From: CAZEHO01 sp964511945
Lineage (GTDB): Bacteria > Actinomycetota > Acidimicrobiia > Spongiisociales > UBA11373
DNA: 48,260 nucleotides
Direction of reading: 5' to 3'
Assembly (NCBI GenBank): GCA_964511945.1
Contig: CAZEHO010000022.1
Coordinates: 1-48,260 of the forward strand
Part shown: positions 42,202 to 48,260 of the stretch, piece by piece
How positions within the stretch are numbered: position 1 is the stretch's first letter
Layout: the number at the start of each line of letters is the position of its first letter
Made by a program: the position numbers and the translations under genes
Notes under the pieces: model-generated
The model's input: only the letters and a program-made list of their open reading frames with translations
The model's database searches: none
Told to the model about the DNA's origin: nothing

Positions 42202-42498
42202 GTGCTGAACATCTCGTGCCCCACCTGCGGCGAACAGGACCGGATCTCGGGCGACCGTCGCGAGGGCGGTGTGGTCTGGCTCACCTGTGATGCGTGCGGC
42301 GCCGCGTGGGAACGCGACACCCGGCTGCGGTGCAGGCTGTGCGGCTCGGAGAATCTCGAATACACACCGAAGCCACTGTGGGAGAAGGGGCGGGGCGACC
42401 AGCACACCCCGGCCGGGAGATACGACGCCTACGCCTGTCACGGGTGCAGCGGATTCGATGTGACTTCGAGCAACCCCAGACCGGCCGATCGAGCCTGA
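42202..42498 (+). CDS. double zinc-ribbon protein
   Basis: A 98-residue protein with two treble-clef/zinc-ribbon halves: CPTCG paired with CDACG, then CRLCG paired with CHGC. The Cys spacing is that of small rubredoxin-like or zinc-ribbon adaptor proteins. GTG at 42202 lies behind AGGATGGGA and gives a start directly before the first knuckle; an open frame extends to 42139 but the extra residues are Met/Ser-rich and unconvincing. Function unknown, probably protein or nucleic-acid binding. Confidence 0.6.
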   Translation: MLNISCPTCGEQDRISGDRREGGVVWLTCDACGAAWERDTRLRCRLCGSENLEYTPKPLWEKGRGDQHTPAGRYDAYACHGCSGFDVTSSNPRPADRA

Positions 42499-42529
42499 TC
42501 CGAGTTCGCCGCCACCACCGTTCGCCGGG

Positions 42530-42949
42530 CTACTCCCCGATCACCTTGACCAGAACACGCTTGCGGCGCCGGCCGTCGAACTCGCCGTAGAAGATCTGCT
42601 CCCAGGGACCGAAGTCGAGTTGCCCCTCGGTGATGGCGACCACGACCTCTCGCCCGAAGAGTTGGCGCTTGATGTGACCGTCGCCGTTGTCTTCTCCGGT
42701 CAGGTTGTGGTCGTAGCGGCTCAGCGGTTCATGGGGCACCAGGTCTTCGAGAAACCGTTCGAAATCACGATGCAGGCCCGGCTCGTCATCGTTGATGAAG
42801 ACGCTCGCGGTGATGTGCATCGCGTTGACCAGCACGAGCCCCTCGGTGACGCCCGACTCGCGCACAACCTGGGCGACCTCCGGCGTGATGTTCACGTAGG
42901 CGCGACGCGTCGGCGTCTGGAACCACAACTCCTTGCGATGATTCTTCAT
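42530..42949 (-). CDS. yjbQ: YjbQ/UPF0047 family protein
   Basis: A 139-residue protein of the UPF0047 family, which can rescue thiamine-phosphate synthase mutants and is annotated as secondary thiamine-phosphate synthase. Conserved family stretches are present: VNAMHITASVFINDDEPGL, DGHIKRQLFGREV and EGQLDFGPWEQIFYGEFDG. Length is normal. GGAAGG lies upstream of the ATG. The genuine cellular reaction of this family is still uncertain. Confidence 0.92.
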   Translation of the reverse strand: MKNHRKELWFQTPTRRAYVNITPEVAQVVRESGVTEGLVLVNAMHITASVFINDDEPGLHRDFERFLEDLVPHEPLSRYDHNLTGEDNGDGHIKRQLFGREVVVAITEGQLDFGPWEQIFYGEFDGRRRKRVLVKVIGE

Positions 42950-42973
42950 CAGACCTTCCCTTCGTGAGATTGC

Positions 42974-44017
42974 TCAGGACTCGAGGAAGTCATCGACGCT
43001 GCGACGTTCATCCTCCGACAGGCCGAGCAGGGCTGCTTCGAGACGGGCCGCCACGTAGCTCATTTGCACCGCCCTGACGTACTGAACTCCGTCGTGCTCA
43101 TCCGTCGCACGGACCAGGATCCCGACCAGGCTGCCGCCGGCGTCGACCACAGGACCGCCGCTCATTCCCGCTTCGGCGGCACCCTCGATGAACATCTCCA
43201 CTCCCGGGTCGAAAGCGACCGTTCCCTCGACATCCCCGAGCTCCGCAAGGTGATCGACGGCGGCAGCCGCCTCGTCATCATCGAGCACCCTGCCGACCGA
43301 CATGGTGAGTTCGCCGGTGGCATTCGGGTATCCCAGCATGAGCACGAGATCACCGGGGGCGGCGGTCGACCAGGTCGAATCTGCCACCGTGATCCCTGCC
43401 GGGTCGTACACCGGCACCTGCCCGCGCTGAATAGGCTCGGGAACCGGGACGGGGCCCTCGACCGGGATCTTCTGAAGGTCGACCACGCCTATGTAGAAGT
43501 CCTCCAGCGGGAGCACATCTTGCATGCGGTTGCCGTTGCGTTCGGCTGCGATCGCCGGGTTGTAGAAACCAAAGAGCGGGCTCGCCAGCGGATCCGGACC
43601 CGACCCGTCGGCGAGCACGAGGTGGAGACGGGGCACACCTACCTGGTCGCCTGGATCCACGATCGTTTCGGAGATCTCGGTTCCGACGGAACCGAACCAG
43701 CCTTCGCCGAGCGTATGTACCGCCCCGACCACCAGCCCGGTCGCGGCCGGGGTGCGCCGGGTCCACAGTGACGCACTGCCGGTACTGCCCCGCACCGCAC
43801 GACCCATCGCCATGTCTACCCAAGCCGTGCAAGGATGGTCGATCGTCTTCAGCACCGCGGCGGCTGCGAGGGATCCGGTGAGCTGGTCACAACCGTCCGG
43901 AAGCACCGGAGGACTTGCGGTGGTCGGAGCGGACGTGTCGGTCGATGCTCCTCCGCAGGCTGCAATAGCCACGGCAGATGCGATCACCATCGCCAGGAGG
44001 CCGCGGAATCTCGGCAT
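42974..44017 (-). CDS. trypsin-like serine protease lipoprotein
   Basis: A 347-residue exported chymotrypsin-fold protein. The signal peptide ends ASAVAIAACGG and is followed by a Thr/Ser/Pro linker. The catalytic Ser is in EAGMSGGPVVDAGG, followed by the typical GSLVGILVRATDE strand. A candidate His lies in GAVHTLGEGW, and a candidate Asp in DFYIGVVDLQ. It lacks a PDZ domain, so it is not a standard HtrA. ATG at 44017. The spacing of His, Asp and Ser fits a trypsin fold, but the His context is unusual, so activity should be treated as probable. Confidence 0.75.
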   Translation of the reverse strand: MPRFRGLLAMVIASAVAIAACGGASTDTSAPTTASPPVLPDGCDQLTGSLAAAAVLKTIDHPCTAWVDMAMGRAVRGSTGSASLWTRRTPAATGLVVGAVHTLGEGWFGSVGTEISETIVDPGDQVGVPRLHLVLADGSGPDPLASPLFGFYNPAIAAERNGNRMQDVLPLEDFYIGVVDLQKIPVEGPVPVPEPIQRGQVPVYDPAGITVADSTWSTAAPGDLVLMLGYPNATGELTMSVGRVLDDDEAAAAVDHLAELGDVEGTVAFDPGVEMFIEGAAEAGMSGGPVVDAGGSLVGILVRATDEHDGVQYVRAVQMSYVAARLEAALLGLSEDERRSVDDFLES

Positions 44018-44076
44018 GACCCCAGCCTGCCACACGCAGGTCGGAGATCCGACGGGACGAGGTGCTGATAGCGTGG

Positions 44077-44694
44077 ATGTCGATTATGAAGAGCCGACTC
44101 ATCCCCCTGCTGCTGGGCATCGCACTCGTTGTCGGCGCATGTGGAAGCGACGAAGCAGCGATCGACGACTACACCGCGCAAGTTGCGGCCTTGATCGATC
44201 GTGCCGAACTGGAGGCTGCGGCGCTGTACACAAGTGGGGAGGGGGCAGTCCTGGCCGCCGATGCGGCCTCTCTCGGAGATTTCACACCACAAGATCTCCA
44301 CGTCGCGCTCGAAGCGATGGGGGCGATCGAGCGGTGGGTCCTCGAGGAAGCGGCCGCCCTCGATCCCCCGGAGGACATCGCAGCGCTGCATACTCTGATG
44401 TTCGACAACAGGTTCACCGTGGCGCGGGAGGCGCTGGCCGCCCGCGCAGCGACGGCGTCGGATTGGGAGGAGTTGTCGGCCACTCCCGAGATGGCCGCCT
44501 ATCGGGCGGCCGTGACCCGGGACAAGCAGGTTTGCTATCAGATCGAAGCCGAACTCACGGCCCCGTCGGATGACAGCATGTTCGCGGACACGCCGTGGAT
44601 GTCCGGGGGACTTCGCGAGGTCGTAGAGCACGTCTTCGACTGCTCGTACTACCCCGCCAATCCAAACGACATGTTCCGGCCCCCGAGTTCATGA
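44077..44694 (+). CDS. small helical lipoprotein
   Basis: A 205-residue lipoprotein. The signal peptide ends IALVVGACG (lipobox), followed by SDEAAIDDY. The mature part is acidic and Ala/Glu-rich, probably all helical, with two Cys near the end (QVCYQIEAE and FDCSYYP). ATG at 44077, with 44086 also possible. It overlaps the following membrane-protein gene by 4 bases (ATGA) and is divergent from the serine protease gene. Family not recognised. Confidence 0.65.
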   Translation: MSIMKSRLIPLLLGIALVVGACGSDEAAIDDYTAQVAALIDRAELEAAALYTSGEGAVLAADAASLGDFTPQDLHVALEAMGAIERWVLEEAAALDPPEDIAALHTLMFDNRFTVAREALAARAATASDWEELSATPEMAAYRAAVTRDKQVCYQIEAELTAPSDDSMFADTPWMSGGLREVVEHVFDCSYYPANPNDMFRPPSS

Positions 44695-45116
44695 CCGATC
44701 GATCCGAGCTGTGGCATCGCTGGCTGTTGATCGTGGTGATCGCCGTCGGCACCTACGCGGTGGGACTCGTCGTCGCCGGTGGCTTCGTCGGCAGTGCCTT
44801 GTTCGATCCGCTCGGGTTCGGTCCCGAATCCGGCGACATCGCAGACGGGACCCCCACGGACTACGTGCGGTTCATCTTCGCAGTGCTCGGAGCGGTGATC
44901 GTCGGGTGGATGGCGACACTCGCAGCAATCGTCCGGGGCCCGCTGCGCCGCGGTGAGCCCTGGGCGTGGTGGGCCGTCGCTGCTTCCGTCGGAGTGTGGT
45001 TCACCCTCGACACCGGCATCTCGATCGCACTCGGGTTCGTCAGCCACGGCGCCTTCAACCTGGTGTTCCTGGCAGCGCTGGCAGTGCCGCTGATCGGACT
45101 GAGACCGAGCCGCTGA
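44691..45116 (+). CDS. four-helix membrane protein
   Basis: A 141-residue protein with four hydrophobic segments (LLIVVIAVGTYAVGLVVAG, a second near FIFAVLGAVIVGWMATLA, a third near WWAVAASVGVWFTLDTGI and a fourth near LVFLAALAVPLIG). The start overlaps the preceding lipoprotein stop, so both are co-translated and may act together. No family recognised. Confidence 0.65.
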   Translation: MTDRSELWHRWLLIVVIAVGTYAVGLVVAGGFVGSALFDPLGFGPESGDIADGTPTDYVRFIFAVLGAVIVGWMATLAAIVRGPLRRGEPWAWWAVAASVGVWFTLDTGISIALGFVSHGAFNLVFLAALAVPLIGLRPSR

Positions 45117-45142
45117 TCCCAGGCGATCGGCCGCCTGCTCCC

Positions 45143-45148
45143 TACCCT
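45143..45148 (+). promoter_or_regulatory. leaderless-type -10 box
   Basis: TACCCT lies 6 bases before the ATG at 45155 and the gene has no Shine-Dalgarno. This is the arrangement seen at several other genes in this window. Confidence 0.4.
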
Positions 45149-45154
45149 CGGGTC

Positions 45155-45838
45155 ATGGCCGGGCCGCACATCGGAACACTGCGCGAGAGGCCGCTTCATG
45201 CCGCCCTGAAGCAGTGGTCGGCCCGTCCCGGCGATCGCCTCGAGGTCGAAGTCGGCGGATTCGTCATCGACCTCGTTCGTGAGGACCTATTGATCGAGAT
45301 CCAGACACGCGGGTTCTCGTCGATGAAGCGGAAGCTCACCCAACTCCTCGAGCGAGACCACCGGGTGCGAATCGTCCATCCGATCCCACTCAACACCTGG
45401 ATCATCAAGCTCGACGACGGTGGGACGATCCTCGACCGGCGCAAGTCGCCGAAGCACGGGATTCCCGCCGACCTCTTCGGTGAACTCGTGAGCTTTCCGC
45501 AGCTGCTCGCCCACCCCGGCCTCGAAATCGAAGTGGTGATGACCGCAGAGGAACAACTCCGGCAGCGCACCGAGCACCGCTCGTGGCGTCGCAAGGGGTG
45601 GAGCGTCGTGGAGCGCCGGCTGATCGAGGTGGCGGAATCGGTGGTCGTGGCCGCCCCGGGCGATCTGCTGTCCCTGGTGCCCGGCGAACTGCCACAGCCG
45701 TTCACCACTGCCGACCTCGCAGAGGCGCTCGGGAGGCCCCGGAGGCTTGCCCAGCAGGGGGCCTATTGCCTGCGGAAGGCCGGAGCGATCGAGGCGGTCG
45801 GCAAGGACGGCAACGCGGTGCTGTACGAATTGATCTGA
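45155..45838 (+). CDS. PD-(D/E)xK-like nuclease-fold protein with winged-helix end
   Basis: A 227-residue protein. The first 70 residues resemble a PD-(D/E)xK nuclease core: a helix with a possible Glu (TLRERPLHAALKQW), strand VGGFVIDLV with the Asp, then LLIEIQT with the E-x-Q variant of the (D/E)xK pair, followed by the helix SSMKRKLTQLLERDH and strand VRIVHPIP. The C-terminal 60 residues look like a winged helix (FTTADLAEALGRPRRLAQQG, then AVLYELI). I do not recognise a named family. It could be a sequence- or structure-specific nuclease or an inactive relative. Confidence 0.6.
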   Translation: MAGPHIGTLRERPLHAALKQWSARPGDRLEVEVGGFVIDLVREDLLIEIQTRGFSSMKRKLTQLLERDHRVRIVHPIPLNTWIIKLDDGGTILDRRKSPKHGIPADLFGELVSFPQLLAHPGLEIEVVMTAEEQLRQRTEHRSWRRKGWSVVERRLIEVAESVVVAAPGDLLSLVPGELPQPFTTADLAEALGRPRRLAQQGAYCLRKAGAIEAVGKDGNAVLYELI

Positions 45839-46051
45839 AGCCGCCGATCGGCTCGGCCGCCGCCGAAGTGCGCTACATCGCTTGCGACTACGGCGGCAGC
45901 ACTTCGCAATCGGCCAGCCACCACAGCCGCCCATCGTGAGCAGCGATCGGCGTCATCCCGGGCTCTCCGTTCTGTTCCACGATTAGCCCCAGATTCCCGG
46001 AGACCTCCCGGGTATCTGCAACACCGGCCCGTCTGATAACGTCCCTCCCAG

Positions 46052-46693
46052 ATGCCGGACCTCGCTCTTGCCGTGCTGTTCATCGCAGCCGCCTACCTTT
46101 TGGGCTCTATCCCCTTCCCTTTGCTCATTGGCAATCTGAAGGGCATCGACGTTCGATCCGTGGGCTCCAGCAACATCGGCGCCGGCAACCTGAGCCGCAC
46201 CGCGGGATGGCCGGCCGGGTCAGCAGCCGCGGTGCTGGACGTGTTCAAGGGCATCCTTCCCTTCATGGTGGGGCCGGGTACTGGGTTCAGCCCGGGAGTT
46301 GTCGGGACCGCGGGGCTGGCGGCTGTAGCAGGACACAACTGGTCTATCTACCTCGGGGGGCTCGGCGGTCGTGGCCTGGCGACATCGACCGGTGTGGTAC
46401 TCGGGCTCAACCCCGCACTGGTGATCTGGCCGGCAGCCTGGTCGATGTTTGGATGGAGGGTCGGAGGGGGGGTCGGCGGGTTCATCGGGTGGGGCCTGCT
46501 CCCGGTCTACGCGGCAATCGCGTCCTTCTCGGCCACGGAGGAGCGCATTGCTTTCGGGTTGGCCGTGCTCATGATCGTCAGACGGGCCGAAGGCGGCGAG
46601 GAGCGGACCCCCGGAATCTCGGCCGCCGTTCGCAGGGTCGTCTTCGACACTGGGTGGCCCGGCGGAGGCACGGAGCGATTGGGCCGCGCCTGA
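46052..46693 (+). CDS. plsY: glycerol-3-phosphate acyltransferase PlsY
   Basis: Acyl-phosphate:glycerol-3-phosphate acyltransferase, first step of phospholipid synthesis. The 213-residue protein has the family's motifs: LGSIPFPLLIGNLKGIDVR, GSSNIGAGNLSRTAG (usually GATN, here GAGN), LDVFKG, and GHNWSIYLGGLGGRGLATS (GGRG where most have GGKG). Five to six transmembrane segments are visible. The C-terminal 40 residues are extra and hydrophilic. TAACGT lies 9 bases before the ATG, giving at most a few bases of leader. It lies one base upstream of the YbhN-like gene. The motif changes leave open a specialised paralogue. Confidence 0.85.
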   Translation: MPDLALAVLFIAAAYLLGSIPFPLLIGNLKGIDVRSVGSSNIGAGNLSRTAGWPAGSAAAVLDVFKGILPFMVGPGTGFSPGVVGTAGLAAVAGHNWSIYLGGLGGRGLATSTGVVLGLNPALVIWPAAWSMFGWRVGGGVGGFIGWGLLPVYAAIASFSATEERIAFGLAVLMIVRRAEGGEERTPGISAAVRRVVFDTGWPGGGTERLGRA

Positions 46694-46694
46694 C

Positions 46695-47648
46695 ATGGGT
46701 TGGCGAACGCCGCTGATCCTCGCCGTGGGGGCCGCCGTGTTTCTCGCCTACGCGGGGTTGCTGACCTGGATCCTCGCCAGCAGGGACCTTCCGGGGCTCG
46801 GGGTGATGAGTGTCTTACTCGTGGCAATGGCGATACCTGTGGAGTTCGCGGGCAAATGGCTCTTCGGGGCGCAGTTCCAGGACGGGGTAACCCGTATGGG
46901 AAGGCACCTGGGCAACCGCTCGGCGTTTCGGGCGGCGCTGATTGGAGCGGGTGTTGCCCGGTTGATCCCCGCCGGTGGAGCGGTGACCCCGGTGGCGATG
47001 GCCTGGTCAGTCCGCTCCGAGGTGCGGGGAACGACAGGGGCGGCGGTCCGGGCCACGATGCTGAACTACGCCGGCCTGCTGATCGGCACCGGTGGGTTTC
47101 TGCTCTGGATCGCCTACCGGGCGGGGATCCTGCCGGAGGCGATCGGAGCAGCCGCCGGGGTTGGGGCGATTGCACTGGTGTCGGGAGGAATCCTTATGTT
47201 CGGCTCATCCCGGCTCGGGACCCTCGTGAGAATGCTCCCCGCTAGCCTGCGACGGCGGCTGGATCCGGCGTTCGAGAATCATGCGGCCGATGGCCGGGCA
47301 CAACTGCTGCTGTGGTCGAGGCTCGCCTGCGAGGCCGCCGTTCTGGGAATCGTGGCACTCGCCTTCGGGATCCGCGTAACGCCCGTCCAAGTACTCGCCG
47401 CGTTTGGCATATCCCAACTGGTCGGAGGTCTTCCGGGCCCGCCCGGCGGCCTGGGCTTCGCGGAGGCGGGTCTGGTGGGCGCACTAGTTGCGTTCGGGGT
47501 TCCCACGGACGAATCCATCGCCACCGCGCTCGTCTACAGGATCGTGTCGTACTGGACGCCGGTCGCAGCCGGGCTCGTGGCCGGTGGGATGGCCTTCCTC
47601 AGGGCGCGCGATATCAGTGGTATCGAGGCCGAGAACGGAGCCGCATAA
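46695..47648 (+). CDS. YbhN/UPF0104-type membrane protein (flippase-like)
   Basis: A 317-residue membrane protein with about eight hydrophobic segments, resembling the lysylphosphatidylglycerol synthase transmembrane region and UPF0104 proteins. The characteristic IPAGGAVTPVAMAWSV and GISQLVGGLPGPPGGLGFAEAG stretches are present. These proteins are thought to move or modify lipid-linked molecules. The one-base gap (TGA-C-ATG) to plsY indicates one operon, fitting a lipid role. No aminoacyl-transferase domain is attached. Confidence 0.82.
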   Translation: MGWRTPLILAVGAAVFLAYAGLLTWILASRDLPGLGVMSVLLVAMAIPVEFAGKWLFGAQFQDGVTRMGRHLGNRSAFRAALIGAGVARLIPAGGAVTPVAMAWSVRSEVRGTTGAAVRATMLNYAGLLIGTGGFLLWIAYRAGILPEAIGAAAGVGAIALVSGGILMFGSSRLGTLVRMLPASLRRRLDPAFENHAADGRAQLLLWSRLACEAAVLGIVALAFGIRVTPVQVLAAFGISQLVGGLPGPPGGLGFAEAGLVGALVAFGVPTDESIATALVYRIVSYWTPVAAGLVAGGMAFLRARDISGIEAENGAA

Positions 47649-47832
47649 GGGGTTGCCCCGACGCGTCACGTCGTGTGCCACGCGCCACCCGACGCGACAC
47701 GGCTCTGCGAGCATTGGGATCACTTCGAGAGCGCTCGGGCCTGGTGTCAGAGAGCCTTCTGTGGATAGGTCAGACCCTGGGTGGAGGCTGAGGCCGTGGC
47801 GTCCCTAACGTCGCCCGGCCTACCCGGCTCGG

Positions 47833-47838
47833 TAGATT
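47833..47838 (+). promoter_or_regulatory. possible -10 box for the EthD-domain gene
   Basis: TAGATT lies about 28 bases upstream of the GTG start and well before its GGGAGGAG ribosome binding site, giving a leader of about 20 bases. Confidence 0.35.
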
Positions 47839-47866
47839 GACCCGTCCATCGACGGGAGGAGCGTCC

Positions 47867-48196
47867 GTGATCAAGCGACTCACGATGTGGCAGGCCCGCG
47901 CCGACGTCTCAAGGGAGGACGCACTCAAGCACTGGCGGAACGACCACGCCGTACTGGTCCGCCGGGTGCCGGGAATCAGAGGGTACGTGCAGAATCACTG
48001 TGTTGAGAGTCCCGAAGGCGGCACCATCCCCTTTGCGGGGCTCGGCGAGGTGTGGTTCGACAGCTTCGAGGCGGCAGCCGCGGCGACCGAAACTCCCGAG
48101 TGGGCAGCTGTAATAGCCGACGCCGCGACCTTCATGGATCTCGCCAGGGTGGGAGCTGCCTGGGCCGAGGAGCACGAGATTATCCCCGTGGGATGA
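47867..48196 (+). CDS. EthD-domain (dimeric alpha-beta barrel) protein
   Basis: A 109-residue ferredoxin-like dimeric alpha-beta barrel protein of the EthD type. Typical features: IKRLTMWQARADVSREDA at the start, then HWRNDHAVLVRRVPGIRGYV (the WxxxHAxLVxxxPG pattern), GLGEVWFDSFEAA and a C-terminal helix. GTG at 47867 with GGGAGGAG upstream. Members assist oxidative or polyketide-type reactions; the specific role is unknown. Confidence 0.85.
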   Translation: MIKRLTMWQARADVSREDALKHWRNDHAVLVRRVPGIRGYVQNHCVESPEGGTIPFAGLGEVWFDSFEAAAAATETPEWAAVIADAATFMDLARVGAAWAEEHEIIPVG

Positions 48197-48260
48197 GCCG
48201 AAAGGCGGCGTCCAGGTGCGCGGCCTTCCTCGCAGCCGGGACCGGTGTCGGAGAGCCTTC

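Noticed and set aside
47665..47695. ACGTCGTGTG near 47670 resembling the terminal repeat of the MITE-like element
   Set aside because: A ten-base match with no partner repeat or core sequence nearby; not enough to call a solo end.

Overview
The window is GC-rich, gene-dense bacterial DNA with no rRNA, tRNA, CRISPR array or prophage that I could see. It looks like an actinobacterial chromosome, possibly Acidimicrobiia. Reasons: very high GC, many GTG starts, several genes whose start codon follows a TANNNT -10 box by 6-7 bases (leaderless style), and an unusual number of lipoproteins with a Cys-Gly-Asp-Asp-Asp lipobox followed by long Thr/Pro/Ala linkers. The taxonomic call is inference.

Layout. 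0.1-5.8 kb: gamma-carbonic-anhydrase-like protein, DEAD-box helicase, a fused Fe-S/molybdenum hydroxylase of the xanthine dehydrogenase type, and a divergent carbamate kinase. 5.8-11.5 kb: SH3 lipoprotein, CPBP protease, a pseudogene with four frameshifts, a cytochrome P450 and two small membrane proteins. 11.6-16.6 kb: a BMP/PnrA-type nucleoside ABC importer (binding protein, double ATPase, two permeases) with a MITE-like repeat between the first two genes and strong terminators. 16.6-23.3 kb: a beta-propeller lipoprotein, an Ldh-family dehydrogenase with a split UxaA-type lyase (sulfolactate-like), and an L,D-transpeptidase. 23.4-30.7 kb: cytidylate-kinase-like protein, acyl-CoA dehydrogenase, small membrane proteins, a zinc-finger miniprotein with a palindromic operator, a Thr-rich lipoprotein, a cytosine-deaminase-like hydrolase with altered metal ligands, a HAD phosphatase and a GNAT. 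30.7-38.5 kb: a zinc-ribbon/cyclase/AAA/TPR regulator, cytochrome c lipoprotein, a lipoprotein gene broken by an in-frame TGA, a TIM-barrel protein, dCMP deaminase and a peptidoglycan-binding lipoprotein. 38.7-42.1 kb: MITE-like element, a metal(loid) operon (53-residue Cys-Cys miniprotein, ArsP-like permease, ArsR) behind a clear promoter/operator, and an ArsR-SRPBCC fusion. 42.1-48.2 kb: zinc-ribbon protein, YjbQ, trypsin-like lipoprotein, small lipoprotein and membrane pair, a nuclease-fold protein, PlsY with a YbhN-like membrane protein, and an EthD-domain protein.

Functional threads. Nucleobase handling recurs (nucleoside importer, molybdenum hydroxylase, carbamate kinase, deaminases, cytidylate kinase), but these genes are scattered rather than one operon. 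The most distinctive items are (1) a miniature inverted-repeat element with two long copies and one short relative, one copy completing a -10 box for the ABC importer genes; (2) the three-gene metal(loid) operon, every product of which carries adjacent cysteines; (3) the split lyase/dehydrogenase cluster; and (4) two genes that appear recently broken.
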